DNA of 7,636 bases from an uncultured Xanthobacteraceae bacterium. GTDB taxonomy: Bacteria; Pseudomonadota; Alphaproteobacteria; Rhizobiales; Xanthobacteraceae. The DNA lies in assembly GCA_955652195.1 (NCBI GenBank), contig CATPBC010000362.1:1-7636 (forward strand). Direction: 5' to 3'. The notes below the pieces were generated by a model that was not told the DNA's origin, did no database searches, and saw nothing but the letters and a program-made list of their open reading frames with translations. This document shows positions 1 through 7,178 of the stretch, one piece after another; positions within the stretch are counted from its first letter, which is position 1, and every line of letters begins with the position of its first letter. The translations under genes and the position numbers were made by a program.

Positions 1-1049
<1,049 letters not shown>

Positions 1050-1074
1050 GTCTCGCCCGCGATACTGGCCGCGT

Positions 1075-1230
1075 TCAGATCCGTCCCATTAAGACCAGTA
1101 TAAGCACGATAATGAGCACAAGACCGAGGCCGCCGCCCGGGTAATAGCCCCAGCCGGAGCTATAAGGCCAGGTCGGCAAAGCGCCGATCAAAAGCAGGAT
1201 CAGAACGATAATCAGAATGGTCGATAACAT
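1075..1230 (-). CDS. DUF3309-type small two-helix membrane protein (51 aa)
   Basis: This short gene encodes 51 residues starting MLSTILIIVLILLL and ending LVLMGRI. There are two hydrophobic helices (about residues 3-18 and 36-49) joined by a Pro/Trp/Tyr/Gly-rich loop (LPTWPYSSGWGYYPGGG, 18-34). This matches, from memory, the DUF3309 family of tiny alphaproteobacterial proteins of unknown function, probably in the inner membrane. The two helices look like copies of each other (ILIIVLILLLIG against LVLIIVLILVLMG). The ATG at 1228-1230 is preceded by an AGG-type ribosome site about 7-8 bases upstream. A consensus EcfG promoter lies about 40 bases upstream of the start, suggesting stress induction. 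The gene stands alone: ligA converges on it, and the aminopeptidase gene on the same strand ends 104 bases upstream. The reading frame is strong; the function is unknown. Confidence 0.85.
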   Translation of the reverse strand: MLSTILIIVLILLLIGALPTWPYSSGWGYYPGGGLGLVLIIVLILVLMGRI

Positions 1231-1271
1231 GACGTTGCCTCGCGTTTTTCACACGGAAAGGCGTACAAACA

Positions 1272-1296
1272 AACGCTGACTCGACACAAAAGTTCC
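1272..1296 (-). promoter_or_regulatory. EcfG-type (general stress response) promoter for the DUF3309 gene
   Basis: Read on the minus strand, GGAAC (1292-1296) is followed by exactly 16 bases and then CGTT (1272-1275). The known consensus for the alphaproteobacterial EcfG/RpoE2 sigma factor is GGAAC-N16-17-CGTT. The site is about 40 bases upstream of the ATG at 1230, leaving room for a short leader with a ribosome site. Position and perfect match make a real promoter likely; use by EcfG is inferred from the consensus. Confidence 0.72.
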
Positions 1297-1334
1297 GGTC
1301 GCGACATTGGGGTGCGAACCGCTGCGCGGCGGCG

Positions 1335-3161
1335 TTAACTTTTCAGCGGCGCGCAAGCACCGCTCAGCCAAGCGCGCGTTTGCGCATCGACAAGCGCCGC
1401 CAGCGTGTCACGCACGCGCGCATGATAGGCATCGAGCCAGGCGGTCTCTTCGCCGGTCAGCAATGCCGGGTCGACCAGGCGGCGGTCGATTGGCGCCAAT
1501 GTCAGCGTCTCGAAAGCGTTGAGCGGCTTCTCCGCGCCGGCAACCGCAGCTTCGGTGACGAGGATCAAATTTTCGATGCGAATGCCATAGGCGCCGGCGC
1601 GATAGTAGCCCGGCTCGTTCGACAAGATCATGCCGCGCTTGAGCGGAGCGGTGCCGAGCTTGGCAATGCGTGCCGGGCCTTCGTGCACTGATAGATAGCT
1701 GCCGACGCCGTGGCCGGTGCCGTGATCGAAATCGAGCCCGTCGCGCCAGAGAAATTGCCGCGCCAGGCTGTCGAGCTGCGCGCCCGTGGTGCCGTCGGGA
1801 AAGACGGCGCGCGCGACGGCGATATGACCCTTGAGGACGAGCGTAAAGTTCTTGCGCATCTCGGCGCTCGGCGCGCCGACCGCGAGCGTGCGCGTGATAT
1901 CGGTCGTGCCATCTTCGTATTGGCCGCCGGAATCGATCAGGAACAGTTCGCCAGCCGCGATCCGCCGATTGGTCTTGCGCGTGACCCGGTAATGCACGAT
2001 CGCGCCGTCCGGCCCGGCGCCGGCAATGGTGGAAAAGGAAATATCCTTAAGCAGTCCGGTATCGCGGCGAAAACTTTCCAGCGCTTCCACCGCCTCGATT
2101 TCAGTGAGCTTGCCGGCGGGCGCTTCGCGATCGAACCAGGCGAGAAAGCGCGTCACCGCCGCGCCATCGCGCTCCGCCGCCGCGCGCGCGCCAGCGATCT
2201 CGGCGGCATTCTTCACCGCCTTCATCGGCGCGATCGGATCGGCGCCGCGCACCACCTTGCCGCCGCTCTCAGTGATCAAGCGGGCGATGGCGTCGGGGCA
2301 TATAGCTGGATCCAGCATCACTGCGCCGCCGGCTTTACCGAGCGCGGCAAGATCGCGTTCGAAATCCGCCGGCGCGCGCAAATCGGCGAGCGCTTCGAGC
2401 CGTGCGCGCACCGCGCCGTCGAGCTTGCGCGGATCGACATAGATCGCCGGCCGGCCGGAGTGCGGCACGGTTGCGGAAGCCAGCACCACCGGCGTGTGCG
2501 GCACGTCGCTGCCGCGGATGTTGAACAGCCACGAAACCCCTTGCGGCTCCGACACGATGAGCGTGTCAACGCGCTTGCCCAGCGCCTCGCGGACACGCGC
2601 GAGCTTGGCGGTGGCGTCCTCGCCGGCATAGCGCAGATCGTGCAGCGCCACTGGGCCGAGCGGCGGCTGCGGCCGGCCTTTCCACTGCGCGTCGAGCGGA
2701 TTGTCGGCGACCGCTACCAAGCTGCTGCCCGCCGCCGCGCAGGCTTTGGCCAGCCGCTCCGCGCCATCGACCGTATGCAGCCACGGCGAATAGCCGAGCT
2801 TGGCGCCGGCCGGCAGATGCTCTTCGATCCAGGCCGGTGGCGGATGCTCGACCAGATGCTCGACGGTAAACGCCGCGCTATCCACTTCCTCGCGCACCTG
2901 CACCATGTAACGGCCGTCAACGAAGATCGCGGCGCGGCCGGCAAGCACGATGGCGACGCCCGCCGAGCCAGTGAAGCCGGTGAGCCAAGCCAGACGCTCG
3001 GCGCAAGGCGGCACATATTCGTTCTGATAACGGTCGGCGCGCGGCACGATGAAGCCGTCGAGGCCGCGGCGTTTTAGTTCGGCGCGCAATGCCGCAAGCC
3101 GTGGCGCGGTTTCACCGCGTGCGCTGCGGTCGTCGAACGATTGGAAACGCGCTTCGAACAT
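1335..3161 (-). CDS. Xaa-Pro aminopeptidase (aminopeptidase P, peptidase family M24B)
   Basis: Predicted metallo-aminopeptidase that removes an N-terminal residue when the next one is proline; cytoplasmic, with two metal ions. The product is 608 residues with the three-part layout of the long (XPNPEP1-like) aminopeptidase P: two creatinase-like N-terminal domains (about 20-300) and a pita-bread catalytic domain (about 310-545), then a short C-terminal segment. All five metal ligands are seen: D410 (LIDSGG), D421 (TTDITRT), H484 (GTGHGVG), E516 (SNEPGYY) and E530 (RIENL); their spacing closely follows the human enzyme. The frame is open further upstream, but the ATG at 3161 (MFEARFQSF) fits family length and avoids overlap with prmA, which ends at 3172. 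It is probably co-transcribed with prmA; the ribosome site is weak (GCGGG). It is often annotated pepP, but it is longer than E. coli PepP, so I leave the symbol blank. Confidence 0.95.
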   Translation of the reverse strand: MFEARFQSFDDRSARGETAPRLAALRAELKRRGLDGFIVPRADRYQNEYVPPCAERLAWLTGFTGSAGVAIVLAGRAAIFVDGRYMVQVREEVDSAAFTVEHLVEHPPPAWIEEHLPAGAKLGYSPWLHTVDGAERLAKACAAAGSSLVAVADNPLDAQWKGRPQPPLGPVALHDLRYAGEDATAKLARVREALGKRVDTLIVSEPQGVSWLFNIRGSDVPHTPVVLASATVPHSGRPAIYVDPRKLDGAVRARLEALADLRAPADFERDLAALGKAGGAVMLDPAICPDAIARLITESGGKVVRGADPIAPMKAVKNAAEIAGARAAAERDGAAVTRFLAWFDREAPAGKLTEIEAVEALESFRRDTGLLKDISFSTIAGAGPDGAIVHYRVTRKTNRRIAAGELFLIDSGGQYEDGTTDITRTLAVGAPSAEMRKNFTLVLKGHIAVARAVFPDGTTGAQLDSLARQFLWRDGLDFDHGTGHGVGSYLSVHEGPARIAKLGTAPLKRGMILSNEPGYYRAGAYGIRIENLILVTEAAVAGAEKPLNAFETLTLAPIDRRLVDPALLTGEETAWLDAYHARVRDTLAALVDAQTRAWLSGACAPLKS

Positions 3162-3171
3162 GGCCCGCAAT

Positions 3172-4110
3172 CTACGAGCACGCTCTGTTGCGCACAACGG
3201 CAGCCGGCCGCCGCAACACCAAAGTCGTCCAGCCATCGAGATCGATGCGCCGCTCCAGCGTAAACTTCCGGTAAGCGGCGAGCGCGGTATTGGCCTGCGA
3301 TTTCAACAGACCCGACAGCACAACGCGGCCGCGCGGCGCGACGACCTTGCGCAACGGCGCGGCGAGCTGTTGCAGCGGCGCGAGCAGGATGTTGGCGAAG
3401 ACCAGATCGAACGGGGCGCCGACGCGAATGTCCGGTGCGGCGAGCCCATCGGCGCGGCAGACATGCACCAAGGCGGCGCAGCGATTAAGCCGGGCATTGT
3501 CGCGCGCGATGCGCACGGCCTGTGGGTCGATATCGGTCGCCAGCACGCGTTGGCGCAGGCCCCGCGCGGCAGCAATCGCCAGCACGCCGGTTCCGGTGCC
3601 GAGATCGAGGATACGCGGCATTGCCGCGCGACGATTACCTTGCAGCTTACAAATCGCATCCAGCGCCAACAGGCAGCCGCGCGTCGTGCCGTGATGACCG
3701 GTGCCGAAGGCCAGCGCCGCCTCGATCTCGATGCCGATCCGGTTCGCCGGCACGCAGCCGCGATCATGGCCGCCGTGCACGACAAAGCGCCCCGCCGCAA
3801 TCGGCTTTAATTCCCTAAGACTGTCGGCGACCCAATCTTTGGCGGCGATCCGCTCGAAGCGCAGCGCCCTGCCCTTCTTCGCACCTACTGCCGCAATAGC
3901 CAGCTCGCGCGCCGTTGCCTGGTCGATCTCGCCGTCAAAGTAGAACGTCACGCGCCATTGGCCGTGGACGACCTCCGCAATACTGATGGCAAGTTCACCG
4001 GCAAAGAAAGCGTCGGCAACGCAATCCACAACGCGACGCGCCGATTGTTCATCGGTTATGAACATCGCTGTCGTGGTATCCGGCGCGAGACCGGGCGGTG
4101 CATAATTCAT
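3172..4110 (-). CDS. prmA: Ribosomal protein L11 methyltransferase PrmA
   Basis: PrmA transfers methyl groups from S-adenosylmethionine to ribosomal protein L11 in the cytoplasm. With the ATG at 4110 (MNYAPPG) the product is 312 residues, slightly longer than the ~295 of E. coli. It has an N-terminal substrate-binding domain (about 1-95), then a class I methyltransferase fold. Seen motifs are the PrmA signature FGTGHHGTTRGCL (135-147), the SAM-binding loop LDLGTGTGVLA (168-178), an acidic strand end TDID (192-195) and the catalytic-loop motif FANILLAPL (238-246). An in-frame TTG at 4131 could add seven residues, but a -10-like TAGAAT lies at 4133-4138, so a transcript starting from it would begin downstream of that TTG; this supports the ATG. 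I see no good -35. The C-terminal tail after GWTTLVL is about 13 residues and variable-looking. The aminopeptidase gene follows after 10 bases, so the two probably form an operon. Confidence 0.94.
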   Translation of the reverse strand: MNYAPPGLAPDTTTAMFITDEQSARRVVDCVADAFFAGELAISIAEVVHGQWRVTFYFDGEIDQATARELAIAAVGAKKGRALRFERIAAKDWVADSLRELKPIAAGRFVVHGGHDRGCVPANRIGIEIEAALAFGTGHHGTTRGCLLALDAICKLQGNRRAAMPRILDLGTGTGVLAIAAARGLRQRVLATDIDPQAVRIARDNARLNRCAALVHVCRADGLAAPDIRVGAPFDLVFANILLAPLQQLAAPLRKVVAPRGRVVLSGLLKSQANTALAAYRKFTLERRIDLDGWTTLVLRRPAAVVRNRACS

Positions 4111-4191
4111 CGCAGCATCAGAGTTTTTCAAGATTCTACACGCAATTCACAACGACGCCTGCCGCCGAGTTTATTCCCGCAACTGCCAAAA

Positions 4192-4271
4192 ATATTCACA
4201 TCGCCATCAACAGATTGTTCCCAGCCTTTCCACAGCACTTTGGCCTATATTTCCACAACTATATCTCCACA
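4192..4271. promoter_or_regulatory. Cluster of DnaA-box-like 9-mers in the divergent prmA/methyltransferase gap
   Basis: The 204-base gap between prmA and the exported methyltransferase is clearly richer in A and T than its surroundings. Four 9-mers in it, all in the plus orientation, resemble the DnaA box TTATNCACA: ATATTCACA (4192-4200, one mismatch), CTTTCCACA (4226-4234), ATTTCCACA (4249-4257) and ATCTCCACA (4263-4271), the last three with two mismatches each. Whether DnaA or any other protein binds is unknown. No origin genes (dnaA, parAB, gidA, hemE) are seen nearby, so a full oriC is unlikely. Promoters for both divergent genes should lie in this gap. Confidence 0.25.
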
Positions 4272-4302
4272 GTCTTGCAGGATATTTCCGGAGCCATATT
4301 TC

Positions 4303-4307
4303 AGGAG
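4303..4307 (+). promoter_or_regulatory. Ribosome binding site fixing the methyltransferase start
   Basis: AGGAG sits seven bases before the ATG at 4315-4317, an ideal Shine-Dalgarno distance. The frame stays open back to 3958, but this site and the signal peptide that starts at 4315 decide the start. Confidence 0.8.
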
Positions 4308-4314
4308 CCACGGA

Positions 4315-5079
4315 ATGAGCGCACCACGCACACGATTTCATTTCGCCGCGGCCATGATTGCGGTGACGATCTGTTTCGTAGCCTTCGCCCCTGCCGGCGT
4401 GCTGGCGCAAGCCGCAGCGGATTACGCTGCCCTACTCGCCGCGCCCGACCGCAGCGACGCTGACCGGCAAGCCGACAAGCGCCGCGACCCGGCGCCGTTC
4501 CTCGCTTTCGCCGGCCCGCACCCCGGCATGAAGGTGCTCGATATGGGCGCCGGCGGCGGCTACAGCAGCGAACTGATGGCGCGCGCGGTGACGCCGAACG
4601 GCGTCGTGTTCGCGCAAAATCCGAGCGACCTCGCCGACCGGGCCAAGGCCGCATTCGAGGCGCGCATGGCAACGCCGGCGATGAAGAACGTCGTCGCCGA
4701 CAGCGCGCCGTTCGACGATCCGATCCCTGCCGGCGTGCAGGATTTCGACCTGATCACATTCCTGTTCTACTACCACGACACGACCTACATGACGGTCGAT
4801 CGTGCGCAGATGAATCGCAAACTGTTCGCCGCGCTCAAGCCCGGCGGCTATCTCATCATCGCCGACCATTCCGCGCTGCCGGGCCAGGGCGTCACCGTCG
4901 GCCACACGCTGCATCGGATCGAAGAGAGCACCTTGCGCCAGGAAGTCGAAGCCGCCGGCTTCAAGCTCGTCGGCACCGGCGACTTCTGGCGCCATGCCGA
5001 TGACACGCATGACTTCCCGAGCTTTAAGCGCGACATGCCGGTCGATAATTTCGTGCTGAAGTTTCAGAAGCCCATGTGA
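4315..5079 (+). CDS. Exported class I SAM-methyltransferase-fold protein (COG4798-like)
   Basis: This 254-residue protein starts with a signal peptide: basic MSAPRTR, a hydrophobic stretch (about 11-30) and a likely cleavage near AQA (31-33), so it is predicted periplasmic. The mature part has a class I methyltransferase fold: a conserved lead-in (APDRSDADRQADKRRDP, 43-59), SAM-loop motif VLDMGAGGGYSS (74-85), a strand DLITFLFYYHD (145-155) in the motif-IV position, and LKPGGYLIIADH (174-185). This matches the predicted methyltransferase family COG4798, whose members often carry signal peptides and whose substrate is unknown. The oddity is that SAM is not known to be available in the periplasm, so the protein may bind something else or act only as a fold relative. 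The gene stands alone, divergent from prmA and convergent with the GlcG-like gene, with palindromic stems after its stop. Confidence 0.9.
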   Translation: MSAPRTRFHFAAAMIAVTICFVAFAPAGVLAQAAADYAALLAAPDRSDADRQADKRRDPAPFLAFAGPHPGMKVLDMGAGGGYSSELMARAVTPNGVVFAQNPSDLADRAKAAFEARMATPAMKNVVADSAPFDDPIPAGVQDFDLITFLFYYHDTTYMTVDRAQMNRKLFAALKPGGYLIIADHSALPGQGVTVGHTLHRIEESTLRQEVEAAGFKLVGTGDFWRHADDTHDFPSFKRDMPVDNFVLKFQKPM

Positions 5080-5104
5080 AGCAAAAGCGTACGACAGAAT
5101 GAAC

Positions 5105-5206
5105 CATGACCAGTCATGGCCGGATTTATTCCGGCCATCTCGATCACTATGGCATAGCAGTGCCCGCTTAAGCGGGATGCCCGGAACAAGTCCGGGCATG
5201 ACCAGT
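5105..5206. repeat. Palindromic intergenic repeat cluster between convergent genes
   Basis: Three perfect inverted repeats lie in about 85 bases: a 9-bp stem at 5116-5124/5130-5138 (ATGGCCGGA, 5-base loop), a 14-bp loopless palindrome CCCGCTTAAGCGGG (5163-5176), and a 9-bp stem at 5177-5185/5191-5199 (ATGCCCGGA, 5-base loop). The cluster is bounded by a direct repeat, CATGACCAGT, at 5105-5114 and 5197-5206. It looks like the dispersed palindromic repeats common between genes in Bradyrhizobium relatives. On the minus strand it reads as DGRNKSGHD, a peptide I recall from many spurious ORFs in these genomes. The stems may help end transcription from both sides, but no T-run follows, so it is not a standard terminator. 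Confidence 0.75.
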
Positions 5207-5234
5207 GTGTCAAATCGAGACTGACTCTAAGTGC

Positions 5235-5774
5235 CTACTGCAGCTGATCTTTCACCTTGTCGAGACCGGCATTGATGCAGTCGTCATCGACGCCCGGCGA
5301 GCCGGACACGCCGACGCCGCCGATCACGGCATTGCCGACCTTGATCGGTTGTCCGCCCGGAATGGCGATGACGTTCGGCAGCGTGACCTGCTGGTGCGCC
5401 ACTGAAGTCGGATCTTGCAGCTTCTTGGCGTAGTCCGCCGTGGGCTGCTTGAACGACATCGCCGTATAGGCCTTGCGCCGCGCATTCTCCATCGTATGGG
5501 GCGACGCCTCGTCGCCGCGCATCGCGACGATGGTGTCGCCGTCGCGGTTCACGACGACTGCGGACACCGGATAGGTCTTCGCCGCACAGGCGGCGACGGC
5601 GGTCTCGGCGATCGTCTTGGCAATGTCCAGCGACAAGTCCTTATGCGTGAGCAGCGCGGCGCCGGCGGGTGCGGTACCAAGTGCCGCAGCAAGGCAGGCG
5701 AGCGCGGCGGACGTGAAGCAAGCGAGGCGAGGCAAATTGAAACGACGCAATTTGAAATGACAGGCGTGCGGCAT
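5235..5774 (-). CDS. Exported GlcG/HbpS-family protein (heme-binding-like, DUF336)
   Basis: A 179-residue protein of the GlcG/HbpS family, whose best-studied member (HbpS) binds heme outside the cell; many proteobacterial members are simply annotated heme-binding, and their role is unproven. There is a signal peptide: basic FKLRRFNLPR, a hydrophobic stretch (about 18-34) and a likely cleavage after APAGA (35-39), so it is probably periplasmic. The single domain shows the family motifs SAVVVNRDGDTIVAMRGDEA (71-90), NARRKAYTA (97-105), IPGGQPI (138-144) and VIGGVGVSGSPGVDDDC (150-166). The frame is open to 5840, but the ATG at 5774 is preceded by AAAGGA about 8 bases upstream and starts the signal peptide. 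It lies 146 bases downstream of the L,D-transpeptidase gene on the same strand; the 12-bp tandem repeats in that gap could influence its transcription. Confidence 0.88.
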   Translation of the reverse strand: MPHACHFKLRRFNLPRLACFTSAALACLAAALGTAPAGAALLTHKDLSLDIAKTIAETAVAACAAKTYPVSAVVVNRDGDTIVAMRGDEASPHTMENARRKAYTAMSFKQPTADYAKKLQDPTSVAHQQVTLPNVIAIPGGQPIKVGNAVIGGVGVSGSPGVDDDCINAGLDKVKDQLQ

Positions 5775-5863
5775 GGTTGGTCCTTTCCCAGAGAAATGAA
5801 TGGCAGTGTATGAAACAACCGGTGACGCCGAACTATTCATTGCAACGACTGTGAAAACGGCAG

Positions 5864-5899
5864 GTCAGGTTTGACGTCAGGTTTGACGTCAGCTTTGAC
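5864..5899. repeat. Three tandem 12-bp units upstream of the GlcG-like gene
   Basis: GTCAGGTTTGAC occurs twice in tandem (5864-5875, 5876-5887), followed by a third copy with one change, GTCAGCTTTGAC (5888-5899). Each junction creates the palindrome TGACGTCA (5872-5879 and 5884-5891). The array begins 21 bases after the L,D-transpeptidase stop and ends 89 bases before the GlcG-like start. A regularly spaced array of short palindromes suggests a cooperative binding site for a regulator, but no regulator is identified. Confidence 0.7.
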
Positions 5900-5920
5900 G
5901 AAAGTCGAGCCGGCTGGATG

Positions 5921-6787
5921 TCACCGCGGCCAGTAGGCCGGCGGCGGTTGTGCCGGATAGGCCGGCTGCGCATAACCCGGCTGCGCATAACCCGGCTGCG
6001 CGGAACCCTGCGGCGCATAACCAGGCGGGGAATAATTGGACTGGCCGTAATAAGACTGCCCCGCATACGGCCGGGCGTAATTGCGCTGCGCGTAGGTCGG
6101 CTGGCCGTAAGTGGGCTGGCCATAATTGGATTGACCGTAATTGGGTTGGCCGTAAGCCGGCTGGCCGTAACCGGGCGCGATTTGCATTGCCTGGCCGTTA
6201 TAGACGGTCTCGTTCTCCGGCAGATGCGAGCGCGCCACCGGGACATTGTCGCCGCCCGGTGTGCGTCCGGCAACGACAACGCTGGTGTTCGCCATGCCCT
6301 CCGACTTCACCAGGTCGAACAGCGTTGCCGCATGATCCGGCGACAGCCGCACGCAGCCGTGCGACACCGCAAGTCCGAGGTGCTTGACGTCGGAGAAACC
6401 GTGGATGGCGTGGCCGTGCAGGTCGAAGAAAATCGTGTGCGGCATCGGCGCATTGTCCCACTCCTGCGAGAGGTGGTCGGCGTCCATCCGGTTCGGCTTG
6501 TAGCTGCCGTTCGGCGTGTCGTAACCGGGCCGTCCGGTGGAAACCGGCCAGACGTAGCGCTGCGCGCCATCGACGGCGACCGACATCTGCTGCGCGCTTT
6601 TGTCGATGGTCACGAGGATGCTGGCGCTGGCCGGGGAAGCGAACGGCAGCGTCAGCGCGGCGGTAAAGAGGGAAGCAAGCATCGAACTGGCGAGCCAAGG
6701 ACCGCGCCAAGAACCGCGAGGCGTTTGGCGTGATGACATTTTGTCGAAAAACATAGCGATACCCGAACGCATTCCGACCCCAAGCAT
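5921..6787 (-). CDS. L,D-transpeptidase (YkuD domain) with Tyr/Gly/Gln/Pro-rich repeat tail
   Basis: Predicted periplasmic L,D-transpeptidase, which cross-links peptidoglycan stem peptides (3-3 links) or, in some Hyphomicrobiales, attaches outer-membrane proteins to peptidoglycan. In the 288-residue frame there is a hydrophobic export signal (about 31-50) with likely cleavage at ASA (53-55). A YkuD catalytic domain follows (about 57-172), with the His of HAIHGF (H129) and the active-site motif SHGCVRLS (142-149, catalytic C145). A linker leads to a low-complexity tail (about 204-288) of units such as YGQP, YAQP and YGQS, encoded by 15-bp tandem repeats. Starts at 6787, 6772, 6754 and 6739 are all possible: a purine-rich GGGAAAG precedes the first, while the last (MSSRQTPRGS) gives the most normal signal-peptide length. 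The domain call is certain; the start is not. Confidence 0.92.
   Translation of the reverse strand: MLGVGMRSGIAMFFDKMSSRQTPRGSWRGPWLASSMLASLFTAALTLPFASPASASILVTIDKSAQQMSVAVDGAQRYVWPVSTGRPGYDTPNGSYKPNRMDADHLSQEWDNAPMPHTIFFDLHGHAIHGFSDVKHLGLAVSHGCVRLSPDHAATLFDLVKSEGMANTSVVVAGRTPGGDNVPVARSHLPENETVYNGQAMQIAPGYGQPAYGQPNYGQSNYGQPTYGQPTYAQRNYARPYAGQSYYGQSNYSPPGYAPQGSAQPGYAQPGYAQPAYPAQPPPAYWPR
5964..6173. repeat. Degenerate 15-bp tandem repeats encoding the transpeptidase tail
   Basis: Two blocks are clear. At 5964-6008 there are three tandem units, the first two identical (GGCTGCGCATAACCC) and the third slightly changed. At 6099-6173 there are five units based on GGCTGGCCGTAANNN. The DNA between them is a more diverged version of the same pattern. 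On the minus strand each unit encodes five residues of the type Y-G/A-Q-P-x. Identical neighbouring units suggest recent expansion by slippage or unequal recombination. Confidence 0.85.
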
Positions 6788-6979
6788 TAGAAGTCTTTCC
6801 CTGCACTTTGGTTCAATCGAAACGACACTTGCAAGACGGCTAGTTGCGACACGACCATGCTAGCGGCCGTTGCCCTGCTTGCGTGCGCCGTCGGACGCGA
6901 TGGTGAACGGATTATGGCGGATCGCACTCCTCCTGCCCCGCGAGGGCTCTTCGCTCAAGCTCGCTTCGCCAATCATTGC

Positions 6980-7006
6980 CCCGGATTTCACTTCGTTTCA
7001 TCCGGG
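6980..7006. repeat. Dispersed-type intergenic stem repeat
   Basis: CCCGGAT (6980-6986) and ATCCGGG (7000-7006) form a 7-bp stem with a 13-base loop, followed by CTACA. From memory, very similar stems with a loop like TTCACTTCGTTTC are scattered between genes in Bradyrhizobium and relatives. It supports the placement of the organism and has no known function. Confidence 0.6.
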
Positions 7007-7153
7007 CTACAAAGGAAAAATTCGGAAGCGGAACGCCGACAAACGCAGGTATAGGTCGTCATCCGCGCCACACCAGCGAATGTTGCCACTCGCTCGCGCT
7101 TCGCGCGCGGCTCGCTTGTCGGCGTTCCACCACGGCTCTGGCTTAGGCGACCG

Positions 7154-7178
7154 AACGCCACTGCCCAGCTCCAGTTCC
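7154..7178 (-). promoter_or_regulatory. Second EcfG-consensus match, no gene directly downstream
   Basis: On the minus strand GGAAC (7174-7178), 16 bases, then CGTT (7154-7157) matches the EcfG consensus exactly. The GGAAC lies inside a small run of tandem 6-mers, which raises the odds of a chance match. The nearest gene in the right direction is the L,D-transpeptidase, more than 360 bases further on, so a leader of that length, an unrecognised RNA, or no function are all possible. Confidence 0.25.

Noticed and set aside
1710..3077. Long open frame (455 codons) on the plus strand opposite the aminopeptidase
   Set aside because: It is antisense to a gene with all catalytic residues, is rich in Arg/Ala/Gly and shows no family motif; long shadow frames are expected at this GC content.
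3162..3236. Upstream extension of the aminopeptidase frame (25 residues)
   Set aside because: It would overlap the end of prmA, and the family begins at the MFEARFQSF start.
3049..3810. Open frame (253 codons) opposite prmA and the junction
   Set aside because: It spans two real genes on the other strand and has no recognisable domain.
3958..4314. Upstream extension of the methyltransferase frame
   Set aside because: It would overlap prmA and bury the signal peptide; AGGAG seven bases before 4315 marks the true start.
5116..5138. Rho-independent terminator after the methyltransferase gene
   Set aside because: The stem is good, but no T-run follows on either strand; kept as a repeat rather than a terminator.
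4432..5199. Open frame (255 codons) opposite the exported methyltransferase
   Set aside because: Its first part is translated palindromic repeat (DGRNKSGHD) and the remainder is antisense to a well-supported gene.
5918..6733. Open frame (271 codons) opposite the L,D-transpeptidase, with repeated Ile/Arg/Leu pattern
   Set aside because: The repeat pattern is only the other strand of the 15-bp units; the YkuD active-site motif fixes the coding strand.
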